Part shown: positions 1-8,082 of the stretch, piece after piece
Layout of the letters: each line of letters starts with the position of its first letter
Position numbering within the stretch: the first letter of the stretch is position 1
Source: Acetatifactor aquisgranensis
GTDB taxonomy: Bacteria; Bacillota; Clostridia; Lachnospirales; Lachnospiraceae
Direction of reading: 5' to 3'
Assembly (NCBI RefSeq): GCF_943193215.1
Contig: NZ_CALPDH010000001.1
Location: 280,055 to 344,054 of the forward strand
DNA: 64,000 nucleotides
Program-made: the position numbers and the translations under genes
Notes under the pieces: model-generated
The model's database searches: none
Told to the model about the DNA's origin: nothing
The model's input: the letters and a program-made list of their open reading frames with translations, nothing else

Positions 1-1608
1 ATCTGGGACAAGGAGCCTGGCACATCGGGCACCTACCACTGCACGGCCTGCGGGGGCAGCTTCGGCGAGGCGGCAGCAGGCATCCGGATGAAGCACAAAG
101 GAGAGGCTGCCTGCCCCCTGTGCGGACAGGCCCTCACCGTGGAGAAGAGGAGGGCATCCCTGCGCAAGGAGTCCAGGCTGACGCTGATCCATGGGCTGGA
201 CGATAAGAGGGGGATCCAGAGGCACTTCACCGTGACGGTCGTGTGGGACATCCACCGGGTGGTGAGGCTGCACGAGACCATCCGCTGCATGCTGCACAAG
301 GGGGCATGGAGCAGGTACCAGTGCGACTTCTATTACCTGCAGCACGGCGCATGGGACAACAAGGGGAACCCATGCAACTGCAGGTGGAGAACTGGATACC
401 TGTATCAGGACGGCATCCAGGAGGGGCTGGAGGGGACGGCGTACAGCGCCTGGGCGGACGTCTTCCAGTACATGGCGTCCATGGGGATGCGTGCGAACTA
501 TGACAGGCTCCTGGCGGACGTCAGGAGGGGCTTTATTGGGATGGTGGAGTACCTGGCGAAAGGGCGCTTCTACAGGCTGCTGGAAGAGACGTCGGAGCAG
601 GTGCAGTTCGACCACGGATATGGCATCTACAACGCCCTGAACGTCATCGGGGAGGACATCTGCGAGGTGATGCATATCTGGGACATGCAGAAGATAGTCC
701 GGCTGCGGCAGGAGGACGGCGGCGTCAACATGCTGGAATGGCTGCAGTGGGCGGACGCGGAGAAGAAGAGGATCGGAAGCGACGTGCTCGCCTGGTACGA
801 CAGGAACGGCATCTCCAACGCCAGGTACAGCAGAAGCCGGGCGTCCAGGCACCTGTCACCGGAGCAGCTTATGCACTACATAGAGCGGCAGGCCAAGGAG
901 TCATATGGCGGGAAGAGGAAAGCGGGGAGCGTGTTCGAGGCATATGAGGACTACCTCTCCATGGTGGAGAGGCAGGGCAAGGACGTGTCGGACGCGATGG
1001 TGTACCGTCCCAGGGAGCTCAAGCGGCGGCATGATGAGGCCGTAGAGGAGCATAACCGGTACATGGAGGCCGAAAGGGCCAGGAAAGACGCAGAGCAGGC
1101 CAGGAAGGACGCGGAACGGATGGAGGAGAAGTATCCTGGCTCCGAGGCAGTCCTTGCCCAGATAAGGCCCAAGTACGAGTACGAGGGGGAGCGGTTCCGC
1201 ATCACGGTGCCCGGCAGCTTCTGCGACATAGTCTCGGAGGGGATGGCGCTGCACCACTGCGTAGGGGGCACGGAGCGGTACTTCGACCGCATCATGCAGC
1301 ATGAGACGTACATATGTTTCCTGCGCCGGGCGGAGGAGCCGGACAGGCCCTACTATACCATAGAGGTGGAGCCCGGCGGCACCATAAGGCAGCACCGCGG
1401 CATGTACGACGAGGAGCCTGACATAGAGGAGGTGAAGCCGTTCCTGCGGGAGTGGCAGCAAGAGGTCCGGAAGCGGATGCGGCAGGAGGACCATGAGCAT
1501 GCCAGGCTGAGCGCCGTGAAGAGGGAGCAGAACCTGGAGGAGCTGAGGCAGAAGAACAACACGAGGGTCCTGGAGGCCCTGATGGAAGACTTGATGGAGG
1601 TGGTCTGA
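1..1608 (+). CDS. PcfJ-like phage protein, 5' end outside the window
   Basis: The reading frame is open from the first base, so the gene begins upstream of the window; the ATG at 88 is internal. In the visible 535 residues, CxxC pairs (CTACG near residue 14, CPLCG near residue 38) form a zinc-finger-like N-terminus. A charged helical stretch follows around residues 350-385, and then a conserved block containing ALHHCVGG, which is the signature of the PcfJ family. PcfJ proteins were named from conjugative plasmids, but relatives are common in clostridial prophages; their biochemical role is unknown. The stop overlaps the next start as ATGA, so the two genes are translationally coupled. The position ahead of the replication genes suggests an early gene. 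Confidence 0.75.
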   Translation: MWDKEPGTSGTYHCTACGGSFGEAAAGIRMKHKGEAACPLCGQALTVEKRRASLRKESRLTLIHGLDDKRGIQRHFTVTVVWDIHRVVRLHETIRCMLHKGAWSRYQCDFYYLQHGAWDNKGNPCNCRWRTGYLYQDGIQEGLEGTAYSAWADVFQYMASMGMRANYDRLLADVRRGFIGMVEYLAKGRFYRLLEETSEQVQFDHGYGIYNALNVIGEDICEVMHIWDMQKIVRLRQEDGGVNMLEWLQWADAEKKRIGSDVLAWYDRNGISNARYSRSRASRHLSPEQLMHYIERQAKESYGGKRKAGSVFEAYEDYLSMVERQGKDVSDAMVYRPRELKRRHDEAVEEHNRYMEAERARKDAEQARKDAERMEEKYPGSEAVLAQIRPKYEYEGERFRITVPGSFCDIVSEGMALHHCVGGTERYFDRIMQHETYICFLRRAEEPDRPYYTIEVEPGGTIRQHRGMYDEEPDIEEVKPFLREWQQEVRKRMRQEDHEHARLSAVKREQNLEELRQKNNTRVLEALMEDLMEVV

Positions 1609-3104
1609 TGGGGACGGTGGAAGAGATGCACGCCATGGCGGATGCCAGCGGAACGGAGGTGCTTGCCTTTGCAAGGTATCCGGACCTGGAGAGGGCGGCC
1701 GACCGCACGGCGGCAAAGATAAAAGAGGGCTTCATGGAGATGGGCTATATACTTAAGGTCGCCCGGGACACGGACATCCTGGCCGGGTCAGGGTATGCCG
1801 GCCACGAGGAATTCGCGGAGAAGCGGTATGGCCTGGACAAGGGCACGGTGTCCCGCTATATCCGGATCGTGGAGAGGTTCTCGGTAGGCGGCAGCAGCCA
1901 TGTGCTGCAGGAGAGATACAGGAACATAGGTTTCGCCAAGCTGTCCCTGATGCTGCACATGCCTGACGCCATAGCGGAGGAGATAACCGGGAGCTACAGC
2001 AAGCAGGAGGTGCAGGCAATCAAGGAGGAGGTCGATGCCGAGCATGCGGTAAGCGACATAGAGGTGGCCATAGAGGCGGCGGAGGCCCCGGAGCCGGAGA
2101 GGGGAGGGAGCCTCCTGGAGCGGGCCGTCCGCCAGCTGGGACGGGAGCAGCAGTCGCTGTACCATAGGCTGCATGACATCTATACGGTGGACGGCACTGC
2201 GGCCATGGTGATGGACACTCTGGCCCCCCAGGGAGATGCCGTCTACATGGTGAGGGTGCCTGGCACAGGGAGGCTGATGCTCTCCCTTTCCGGAGATGCG
2301 GCCAGCGTGACGAACGTCCGCAGCTGCGAGAAGGAAAGATGCTCAGCGGAGGATGTCCGGGCAGCAGTCGCAGGCATCATGTATCCCGGTCCTGTGAAAG
2401 AATCCTGGCAGCAGGAGTATGGGGAGCCGATTGAGCCGATGGCAGAGGCCGGCCCGGAGCCAGCTGCAGATGGCCAGGATGGGAAGGCTGCCTCCGCCCA
2501 GCAGAAAGGGAAGAGGAAAGCATCGAAGGTGGTGAAGGCCGCGCCGCCCAAGGCCTCTGGCAAAAAGCCGGGGCAGGCATCGGATGGGGCCGGAGGCCCT
2601 GCAAAGGCCGTGGCGGAGGAGGCGCATCCGGAACCGGAGGAGCAGCTGCCTGGACAGATGGGGATAGTGGACTTCCCTGAGGCCATACCGGATGCCCATT
2701 ACGAGGAAATCATAGAGGCACCTCTCGCGGATGCTGCAAAGGGGCCGGACGGAGAGGCGGGAGCACCAGAGGAGCGTGCTGCGGACGTGGCTGGCACGGA
2801 GGCGGCCAGCATGGCAGCAGGCGCAGGGGGCACTACAGTGGATAGGGACGTCCAGTCCTGCGGAAAAGAGGAAGAGGCCGCTGTGGATGCCGCTCTCCGC
2901 ATGGAGGAACTATGGATGGAGGCATGGGGACATCTGGAGGGCCTGCGGAAATATTTTGCCGTATGGGACAGCAGGTCGATTCCTATGGAGTCCCTGGAGA
3001 AAATATACCAGGACGCTGTCTCCCTGGAAGTAGGCATAGAGAGGATGATGGACATGAAAGAGGAGGAGAGGGATGGCCAAGAGCATCATGCACAGCAAGG
3101 ATGA
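1608..3104 (+). CDS. Phage early DNA-binding-type protein with low-complexity C-terminus
   Basis: The product has 498 residues. The N-terminal 140 residues (GYILKVARDTDIL, then EFAEKRYGLDKGTVSRYI) look like a helix-turn-helix module of a type often found in clostridial prophages beside replication genes; the stretch from GLDKGTVSRYI is the likely recognition helix. Residues about 280-420 are rich in Ala, Pro, Glu and Gly and are probably disordered, and a short charged helical domain ends the protein. I cannot name a characterised family. It starts in an ATGA overlap with the PcfJ-like gene and its end overlaps the next start by 32 bases, so it belongs to the early operon. A role in replication or partition is inference from the fold and position. 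Confidence 0.6.
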   Translation: MGTVEEMHAMADASGTEVLAFARYPDLERAADRTAAKIKEGFMEMGYILKVARDTDILAGSGYAGHEEFAEKRYGLDKGTVSRYIRIVERFSVGGSSHVLQERYRNIGFAKLSLMLHMPDAIAEEITGSYSKQEVQAIKEEVDAEHAVSDIEVAIEAAEAPEPERGGSLLERAVRQLGREQQSLYHRLHDIYTVDGTAAMVMDTLAPQGDAVYMVRVPGTGRLMLSLSGDAASVTNVRSCEKERCSAEDVRAAVAGIMYPGPVKESWQQEYGEPIEPMAEAGPEPAADGQDGKAASAQQKGKRKASKVVKAAPPKASGKKPGQASDGAGGPAKAVAEEAHPEPEEQLPGQMGIVDFPEAIPDAHYEEIIEAPLADAAKGPDGEAGAPEERAADVAGTEAASMAAGAGGTTVDRDVQSCGKEEEAAVDAALRMEELWMEAWGHLEGLRKYFAVWDSRSIPMESLEKIYQDAVSLEVGIERMMDMKEEERDGQEHHAQQG

Positions 3105-3381
3105 CAGGACATGCTACCTGTGCATGCTCCTGAGGGATGATTACAGCGCCAGGGTGGACCTGCAGGAGCACCATGCCATGCCGGGGACCGCCAACAGGAG
3201 GCTCTCCGAGCACTACGGCCTGAAGGTGTACCTGTGCGTCGAGCACCACCTGGTAGGGCCGGAGGCGGTGCACAACAATAAAAGGCTCCTGCGGCTCCTG
3301 CAGGCGAACGCACAGATAGCTTTCGAAAGGCGGTATTCCCACGAAAAGTGGATGGAGGTCTTCGGGCGCAACTTTATCTAG
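3073..3381 (+). CDS. Small Cys/His-rich HNH-like phage protein
   Basis: This 102-residue protein carries CYLC near residue 14, EHHAMPG near residue 33 and CVEHH near residue 55. The spacing of Cys and His pairs resembles the zinc-bound beta-beta-alpha core of HNH nucleases and of the small recombination-associated nucleases found in phage early regions. The family is not certain, and activity cannot be judged from sequence alone. It starts inside the end of the preceding gene. Confidence 0.55.
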   Translation: MAKSIMHSKDDRTCYLCMLLRDDYSARVDLQEHHAMPGTANRRLSEHYGLKVYLCVEHHLVGPEAVHNNKRLLRLLQANAQIAFERRYSHEKWMEVFGRNFI

Positions 3382-3461
3382 CCTTTTGGGAAGGATTTGA
3401 TACATCACGGAAACTGTAGGCAAGGATTCTGGGGGTTCCGGCCCCCGGAAAGGAGGGATGT

Positions 3462-3635
3462 ATGCTGACGTTGGAGCAGAAGAGGGGCATCAGGGACATG
3501 ACGGGATTCCCTATGCGCTATCAGGAGGATTTCGATAGGCGATGGGAGGACGCAGTGGAAACGGCTCAAAAATCCGGCGCTGACCTCGGGAGGATAGCCC
3601 TTGCCATAGAGTGGAGCGGGGCGAGGGAACGTTAG
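3462..3635 (+). CDS. Small phage protein, 57 aa
   Basis: ATG at 3462 follows an AAAGGAGGG ribosome binding site and opens a 57-residue frame (begins MLTLEQKRGIRDM, ends WSGARER). It is charged, probably helical and without cysteines. The stop is nine bases before the next start, which has its own AGGAGG. No family recognised. Confidence 0.5.
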   Translation: MLTLEQKRGIRDMTGFPMRYQEDFDRRWEDAVETAQKSGADLGRIALAIEWSGARER

Positions 3636-3643
3636 GAGGCGCT

Positions 3644-3832
3644 ATGGACAGTCAGGAGAAGCAGAAGCTGTATGAGAAGTACATAACAGAGGCCAGCCCC
3701 ATGGCAGCAGCCGTTGGACGGAGGATACCGTACCATCTGGAGTACATAAGGAAATATGGGGAAACTGCACCAGTACCTACAGACAAGGGAAAGGTGGCAT
3801 CTGAGCGGAAGGAGGGATTGATGGAAACGTGA
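3644..3832 (+). CDS. Small phage protein, 62 aa
   Basis: ATG 3644 is preferred over the upstream in-frame ATG at 3611 because TTAGGAGGC lies just before it. The 62-residue product (begins MDSQEKQKLYEKY) is charged and has no recognised domain. Its stop overlaps the GTG start of the replication initiator gene, which suggests coupled translation. Confidence 0.5.
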   Translation: MDSQEKQKLYEKYITEASPMAAAVGRRIPYHLEYIRKYGETAPVPTDKGKVASERKEGLMET

Positions 3833-4593
3833 ATTACATATCAATCATCAATGCGTTCTGGGATGCGGCCACAACGAACCCATTGTCTACAGGGCAGGTG
3901 TCGCTATACATGGCTCTGCTGCATGTATGCAACCGGAGCAACTGGACAGAGTGGTTCCAAGCGCCGAATCAGGTGCTCTCCGTACTGACCGGACTATCAA
4001 GGTCAGGAATACTGAAAGCGCGGAACGAATTGAAGCAAAGGGGGCTCCTGGAATTCCGGGAACGTGGGACGAAGGCGACCCTGTACAGAATCACTATAGC
4101 ATATAGTAGGCAAGATAGTGCGCAAGATGGTAAGCAAAAAGGTGCGCAAGATGGTAATCGAGATGGTGCGCGAAACAGTGGCACATTAAAAGACATAGAC
4201 AAAGACAAAGAGAGGGAGAGGATGCGCGCATCTGCGGTGGAGCACTTTGACACGTTCTGGGAGGCATACCCGAAACGCGGGAACGACCGCCCTACGGCAG
4301 AGAGGGCCTACTGCAAGGTGCTGCTGGAGGACTGTCACATAACGGAGCAGGACTTGGTGGCAGCAGCCGCCAACTATGCGGAGGCCGTGAAAGAACTGGG
4401 CCGGGAGGAGAGGTATGTCCGGAGCGCGGCATCCTTCCTGACGGAAAATTTCTTTGTAGCTTATCTTCCAGGGCAGTATGTAAAACCGGAGGGTACGCGG
4501 AATGCATCGGCTGGCAAGAAAAACAGCTTCAATCAGTTTATCCGGCATGAATATGACTTCAAGGCGCTGGAAGCTGAATTGGTGTCGAATTGA
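3829..4593 (+). CDS. Phage replication initiator / replisome organiser (DnaD-like N-terminal winged helix)
   Basis: The 254-residue protein begins at GTG 3829, overlapping the previous stop. Residues 1-90 (NAFWDAATTNPLSTGQVSLY, then LSRSGILKARNELKQRGLL) match the winged-helix N-terminus of DnaD/replisome-organiser proteins of Firmicute phages. Residues 95-120 form a repetitive Gln/Asp/Gly/Lys linker encoded by direct DNA repeats, and the C-terminal part (HFDTFWEAYPKRGNDRPTAE) is the second domain usual for these initiators. Such proteins bind the phage origin, often inside their own gene, and recruit the host helicase loader. No helicase or primase gene is visible beside it, so host enzymes are probably used. 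A perfect 16-bp palindrome starts directly behind the stop codon. Confidence 0.75.
   Translation: MNYISIINAFWDAATTNPLSTGQVSLYMALLHVCNRSNWTEWFQAPNQVLSVLTGLSRSGILKARNELKQRGLLEFRERGTKATLYRITIAYSRQDSAQDGKQKGAQDGNRDGARNSGTLKDIDKDKERERMRASAVEHFDTFWEAYPKRGNDRPTAERAYCKVLLEDCHITEQDLVAAAANYAEAVKELGREERYVRSAASFLTENFFVAYLPGQYVKPEGTRNASAGKKNSFNQFIRHEYDFKALEAELVSN
4118..4189 (+). repeat. Iteron-like 24-bp direct repeats inside the initiator gene (candidate phage origin)
   Basis: The block GTGCGCAAGATGGTAA occurs at 4118-4133 and 4142-4157, and GTGCGC recurs at 4166, giving an exact 24-bp period. Weaker 12-bp half-repeats (CAAGATAGT, AGATGGTGC) are interleaved. The repeats encode the linker of the initiator. 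Origins of lambda-type and many Firmicute phages lie as iterons within the initiator gene, so this is the most likely origin. Function is inferred. Confidence 0.5.
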
Positions 4594-4609
4594 GTTGCAC
4601 CGGTGCAAC
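4594..4609. promoter_or_regulatory. 16-bp perfect palindrome, copy 1
   Basis: GTTGCACCGGTGCAAC starts on the base after the initiator stop codon and ends 12 bases before the methylase start. The same sequence recurs at 8382 and 17324, and with one change at 6430. Its dyad symmetry and position fit a binding site for a dimeric phage protein or an RNA hairpin; which of these is unknown. Confidence 0.6.
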
Positions 4610-4621
4610 TAGTGGAAGAGG

Positions 4622-5452
4622 ATGATGAAAAGGGTATTGAAGTATTCTGGAAGCAAGTGGAACATAGCGAAAAAGCTGGTGGAGCTGATACCATCACATC
4701 ACAGCTATGTGGAGCCCTATTTCGGCAGTGGGGCGGTGCTCTTCAATAAAACGGCCTCCCGCATCGAGACAATCAACGACCTGGACGGCGATGTGGTGAA
4801 CCTGTTCAGGTGCATCCAGCAGGATTCTGATTATCTGGCCAGGCTGGTGATGACGACGCCGTACAGCAGGGAGGCATATGAAGGCTCCTTCAGGACGGTC
4901 CCGATTATGGGGATACCTCCGGGGGATGACAGGTTCCATAAGGCATGCCGGTTCCTGGCCCGGTGCTGGCAGGCCTACGGCTCCCGGAATGACGGATACA
5001 AGAGCGGCTGGAAGTATGACGCCATCGGGCGGGAGAGGATGTATGCCCTCTGGGACTGGTACGAGCTGCCGGTATGGATAGTGGAGACAGCAGAACGTCT
5101 GCGGAAGGTCCAGATTGAATGCAGGCCAGCTCTGGAGGTGATAAAGCGGTTCGACAATCCGGATGTGTTCATGTACCTGGACCCGCCGTATCTGCTGGGC
5201 ACCCGGAACCGGAGGCAGTACAGGCATGAGATGGAGGACGCGGATCACGAGGAGCTCCTGGAGACGGCCAGACAGAGCCAGGCGAAGATGATGATATCCG
5301 GCTATGAGTCGGACATGTACAACGACTATCTGCAGGGATGGCACAAGAAGTGCTTCGCCAGCTGTGCAGAAGGCGGGAGGGCGCGGCAGGAGGTGGTATG
5401 GATGAACTATGAGCATGATGCGCAGGCAGAACCGGGAGGGGCTGGATGGTAG
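4622..5452 (+). CDS. Dam-type DNA adenine-N6 methyltransferase (D12 class)
   Basis: The protein has 276 residues. It has the S-adenosylmethionine motif VEPYFGSGAV near residue 30 and the catalytic DPPY near residue 187, in the order alpha-class (Dam/D12) methylases show. The N-terminal KYSGSKWNIAKKL is also typical of this class. No cognate nuclease gene is next to it, so it is a solitary phage methylase that probably protects phage DNA from restriction or affects regulation. The recognition site cannot be read from the sequence. The next gene starts within its last seven bases. Confidence 0.88.
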   Translation: MMKRVLKYSGSKWNIAKKLVELIPSHHSYVEPYFGSGAVLFNKTASRIETINDLDGDVVNLFRCIQQDSDYLARLVMTTPYSREAYEGSFRTVPIMGIPPGDDRFHKACRFLARCWQAYGSRNDGYKSGWKYDAIGRERMYALWDWYELPVWIVETAERLRKVQIECRPALEVIKRFDNPDVFMYLDPPYLLGTRNRRQYRHEMEDADHEELLETARQSQAKMMISGYESDMYNDYLQGWHKKCFASCAEGGRARQEVVWMNYEHDAQAEPGGAGW

Positions 5453-6156
5453 GGACATGGACGGACATACCGGGATATGGAGGGAAGTACCAGGTGGACA
5501 AAGAGGGCAACGTGCGGCGCGTATATCTTTCCGGCAGGACGCGGGCATTGAGCCCATACCACAGGAAGATGTCCGGCAGCCAGCGCCTGGTGGTGAAGCT
5601 GACCAGGGATGGGAAACCCAAGGAAGAGGTATTGATGCAGCTGGTGGCCCTGACGTTCCTGGGGCTTCCGCCCAAAGGGCATGTACCGTACCATAAGAAC
5701 GGCTGCCAGTCGGACAACTACTTGAACAACATCGCCTACATAAGCAAGCGGGAGCTGGGGCTGCTGACCGGCGCATCATCAAGGAGGCGCCCTGTGGCGA
5801 AGCTGGATGCGGACGGAGAGATAGTAGAGGTGTATTCCTCTGCAAGAGAGGCCGCCCGGCGGAACCACATGAGCTACCAGACGGTGATGGACCGGTGCAA
5901 CGGCAAGGTGAAAGGCGCGTTCGCGCCAGACGGATATGCGTATGCATGGGACGACAGCGAAGCCAGCATAAGACGAGCCGTGAGGAAGATAGAGCAGAAG
6001 AAGGAGCAGAGAAATGGGAAGGATGACGGAAAAGGATGCATCCGGCAGGTGGCAGGTGAAAGGGCTGCCGTGGGAAAGGCTGCAGGAGGGGCAGGCAATC
6101 ACGAAGGAGACAGGCCAGATTCTGTATGGGTGCCTCTGCAAGCTGAAGGCCTATGA
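5446..6156 (+). CDS. NUMOD4/HNH/NUMOD1 homing-endonuclease-like protein
   Basis: Residues 4-50 (TWTDIPGYGGKYQVDKEGNV) are a NUMOD4 domain. Residues about 80-105 (HKNGCQSDNYLNNIAYIS) are an HNH_3 nuclease core. Residues 118-165 (VYSSAREAARRNHMSYQTV) form a NUMOD1 helix-turn-helix DNA-binding module. This architecture is that of free-standing phage homing endonucleases. The last 50 residues fit no domain and lie over the start of the next gene, a 143-base overlap that is unusually long; the true end may have been lost by a small frameshift. Confidence 0.8.
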   Translation: MVGTWTDIPGYGGKYQVDKEGNVRRVYLSGRTRALSPYHRKMSGSQRLVVKLTRDGKPKEEVLMQLVALTFLGLPPKGHVPYHKNGCQSDNYLNNIAYISKRELGLLTGASSRRRPVAKLDADGEIVEVYSSAREAARRNHMSYQTVMDRCNGKVKGAFAPDGYAYAWDDSEASIRRAVRKIEQKKEQRNGKDDGKGCIRQVAGERAAVGKAAGGAGNHEGDRPDSVWVPLQAEGL

Positions 6157-6337
6157 GGACTGCGGCATGGGCCCGGATCAGCTGGAGGGCTGGAAGGACA
6201 GGCTGGAGGACGTGGCGGCTCATGTATGCGACAAGCTGTGCCGCCATCCGATGGAGGTGGCGGAACAGGAGGAGCTTGATGCGATATGTGAGGGCTGCCC
6301 TGTCAGTGCATGTGCGGGCACCCTTCTGGACAGCTGA
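6014..6337 (+). CDS. Conserved-type small phage protein with cysteine-rich end
   Basis: ATG 6014 has an AGGAGC ribosome binding site and gives 107 residues. The middle (LYGCLCKLKAYEDCGM) and the Cys-rich end (CDKLCRHP, then CEGCPVSAC) resemble small clostridial prophage proteins of unknown function. The four to six cysteines toward the end could bind zinc. The frame overlaps the end of the homing endonuclease gene by 143 bases. Confidence 0.55.
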   Translation: MGRMTEKDASGRWQVKGLPWERLQEGQAITKETGQILYGCLCKLKAYEDCGMGPDQLEGWKDRLEDVAAHVCDKLCRHPMEVAEQEELDAICEGCPVSACAGTLLDS

Positions 6338-6414
6338 GGCGGCTGTTGAACGAGCAGGTTACGACAGAGAAATACCTGTTCAGGAACCGGGAGTTCAAGA
6401 ACCGTGTGGACTGA
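6310..6414 (+). CDS. Possible 34-aa phage peptide
   Basis: A short frame with ATG at 6310 overlaps the previous gene's end and stops at 6414, one base before an ATG. The peptide is basic and helix-like (NEQVTTEKYLFRNREF). The protein-like composition and tight packing suggest it may be real, or the broken-off end of the preceding protein, but there is no good ribosome binding site. Confidence 0.3.
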   Translation: MCGHPSGQLRRLLNEQVTTEKYLFRNREFKNRVD

Positions 6415-6429
6415 ATGGGATACATGCAG

Positions 6430-6445
6430 GTTGCACCAGTGCAAC
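6430..6445. promoter_or_regulatory. 16-bp palindrome, copy 2 (one change)
   Basis: GTTGCACCAGTGCAAC differs from the other three copies at one central base. It lies upstream of the likely TTG start at 6469, next to a gene boundary as copies 1 and 3 do. Confidence 0.5.
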
Positions 6446-6468
6446 CAGAAAGGATGGTGGATGGGAGT

Positions 6469-6693
6469 TTGAGACTGATTGATGCAGATGCTTTTAAGAC
6501 GCTCGTTACAGCTGTGGCTATAGCAGATGGGCTCAGCGGTGGATTCCTGAATGAATTCTGCAGGCTTATTGATAGCCAGAAAACCGCCTATGATGTAGAC
6601 GGAGTTGTAGGGCAGCTTCGGGAATTGAACGAGAACGAATTTACCTATGCGAGGGTCATGCACATTGTAAAGGCAGGTGGGGTAGATGGGTAG
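6469..6693 (+). CDS. Small phage protein of the LIDAD type
   Basis: I favour the TTG at 6469 (product begins MRLIDADAFK, 74 aa) because GGTGGATGGGAG precedes it and because related prophage proteins typically begin with that sequence; an ATG at 6415 would add residues encoded by the palindrome. The protein is small, acidic and of unknown function. It overlaps the start of the next gene by eight bases. Confidence 0.5.
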   Translation: MRLIDADAFKTLVTAVAIADGLSGGFLNEFCRLIDSQKTAYDVDGVVGQLRELNENEFTYARVMHIVKAGGVDG

Positions 6694-7312
6694 GGTATTG
6701 CCGATTCTTTTTAACGGTGACATGGTACGTGCTATTCTGGACGGTAGGAAGACTGTGACGCGGAGGGTGATTAGATTTCCGGTAAACAGTTTCACTGGGA
6801 GGATTCCGATAGCAGACGATGTGAGGGTGAGTACAAATACGTTATGGTCTAAGGAAGTCAGTTTTTTCGAAGGATCTGTCACTTTTGGCGTCAGGCCGCC
6901 ATATGGGATAGGAGACATCCTGTATGTCCGGGAGACATGGCATAAATATAAAAAACGGGTTGGCCATGGAGAAAATTGCCGCTTGCGAGAATTTTATGGT
7001 TACAAGGCCAGTATCGCGAACTCCGAAGACGCAAGCGAAAAATGGCGTCCGTCTATCCACATGCCGAAGCAGGCCGCCCGAATCTGGCTAAAGGTCACGG
7101 ACGTGAGGGCGGAGCGGCTGAAGGATATTGATGCTTTGGGGTGCCAACGAGAGGGAGTGGACATAACCAGAAATGGCGTTTTTAAGAGGTTTTCATCATT
7201 GTGGGAGTCTTCCATCAGGAAAGAAGAAATTGACAGGTATGGCTGGGACGCGAACCCCTGGGTGTGGGTGATAGAGTTCGAGAGGTGCGAGAAGCCGGAA
7301 AGAGAGGGATGA
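6686..7312 (+). CDS. ASCH/PUA-like phage protein
   Basis: The 208-residue protein contains ILDGRKTVTRRV near residue 18, GDILYVRETW near residue 75, a PKQAARIWLKVTDVRAERL block, and ends WDANPWVWVIEFE. These are the landmarks of ASCH-like (PUA-fold) proteins common in Firmicute phages, which are thought to bind RNA or modified nucleotides. The actual substrate is unknown. Confidence 0.65.
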   Translation: MGRVLPILFNGDMVRAILDGRKTVTRRVIRFPVNSFTGRIPIADDVRVSTNTLWSKEVSFFEGSVTFGVRPPYGIGDILYVRETWHKYKKRVGHGENCRLREFYGYKASIANSEDASEKWRPSIHMPKQAARIWLKVTDVRAERLKDIDALGCQREGVDITRNGVFKRFSSLWESSIRKEEIDRYGWDANPWVWVIEFERCEKPEREG

Positions 7313-7313
7313 T

Positions 7314-7652
7314 TTGGCTATCAGGGAAGCAAAGCTGAAAACACTCAATATGCTCAAGGATATCGAGCCAGATGATGCAGATTACTGTCTTTGGGAAAAG
7401 ATTACAGCATACATGGATGGAGAGATAGCACTTGTCATCGAAAGTAGTGCAGGGGATGGAAAGTATTTATTCCTTGCACTGAAAGATAAGGAAAAGGACA
7501 AGGAGCTGCATTATATGATGGAGCAGGATAGCAGGTTTGGCATATATATCGATGACCGGGAACAGTTTGATGAGGACTGGGACAACAACGATTATGAACC
7601 TGATGGGTGCCATTATCTTGAGCCCGGAAATGTGGAGATATTGGAGGGATGA
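7314..7652 (+). CDS. Acidic phage protein, 112 aa, unknown
   Basis: The frame starts at TTG 7314, one base after the previous stop, with AGAGAGGGA upstream. The product is strongly acidic (for example EQFDEDWDNNDYEPDG) with no recognised domain. It lies in the run of accessory genes between replication and late regulation. Such small acidic phage proteins sometimes mimic DNA, but nothing here proves that. Confidence 0.55.
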   Translation: MAIREAKLKTLNMLKDIEPDDADYCLWEKITAYMDGEIALVIESSAGDGKYLFLALKDKEKDKELHYMMEQDSRFGIYIDDREQFDEDWDNNDYEPDGCHYLEPGNVEILEG

Positions 7653-7653
7653 C

Positions 7654-8082
7654 ATGGACAGGGAGGTTCTGTTCCGCGGGAAGCGGACTGATAACGGAAA
7701 ATGGGTGGAGGGATGGTATTGCCCGAAAAAGACAGGGCATTATGAGGGCGATAGATTTGTGGAAGAGATGCAGTCTATCATTATAGCCAGCATGACAGGT
7801 GGCGGATATCAGTATGCAGTAGTAGACCCAAGGACCGTCTGCCAGTACACAGGCCTGACCGACAGGAACAGCAGGAAGATTTTTGAGGGGGACATCTCGG
7901 CTATCCCCTACTCGAAGAAGCAGGGCCTGCCTGCAGAAGTGCGGTACAATGTACGGAGCGGTGCATACGAAATCAGGCGTAATGGATATAGGCCTATATC
8001 GCTGGCGGATGCGGATGAATGGTGCGAGGCCGTTGGAAATGTGTTCGACAATCCCGCCCTTCTGGAAGGAGGCGCCGAATGA
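7654..8082 (+). CDS. YopX family protein
   Basis: ATG 7654 follows the preceding stop by one base, with TTGGAGGGA as ribosome binding site; an upstream in-frame ATG at 7537 lies in the previous gene and is rejected. The 142-residue product shows the YopX family pattern: VLFRGKRTDNGKWVEGWY at the start, CQYTGLTDRNSRKIFEGDI in the middle, and a basic C-terminal beta region. YopX proteins are widespread in Gram-positive phages; their function is not established. Confidence 0.82.
   Translation: MDREVLFRGKRTDNGKWVEGWYCPKKTGHYEGDRFVEEMQSIIIASMTGGGYQYAVVDPRTVCQYTGLTDRNSRKIFEGDISAIPYSKKQGLPAEVRYNVRSGAYEIRRNGYRPISLADADEWCEAVGNVFDNPALLEGGAE

Noticed and set aside
4694..6247. A long minus-strand open frame opposite the methylase and homing endonuclease genes
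   Set aside because: It has no recognisable domain, is low-complexity in Pro/Leu/His, and lies opposite two well-supported genes. GC-rich codon bias gives such frames by chance.
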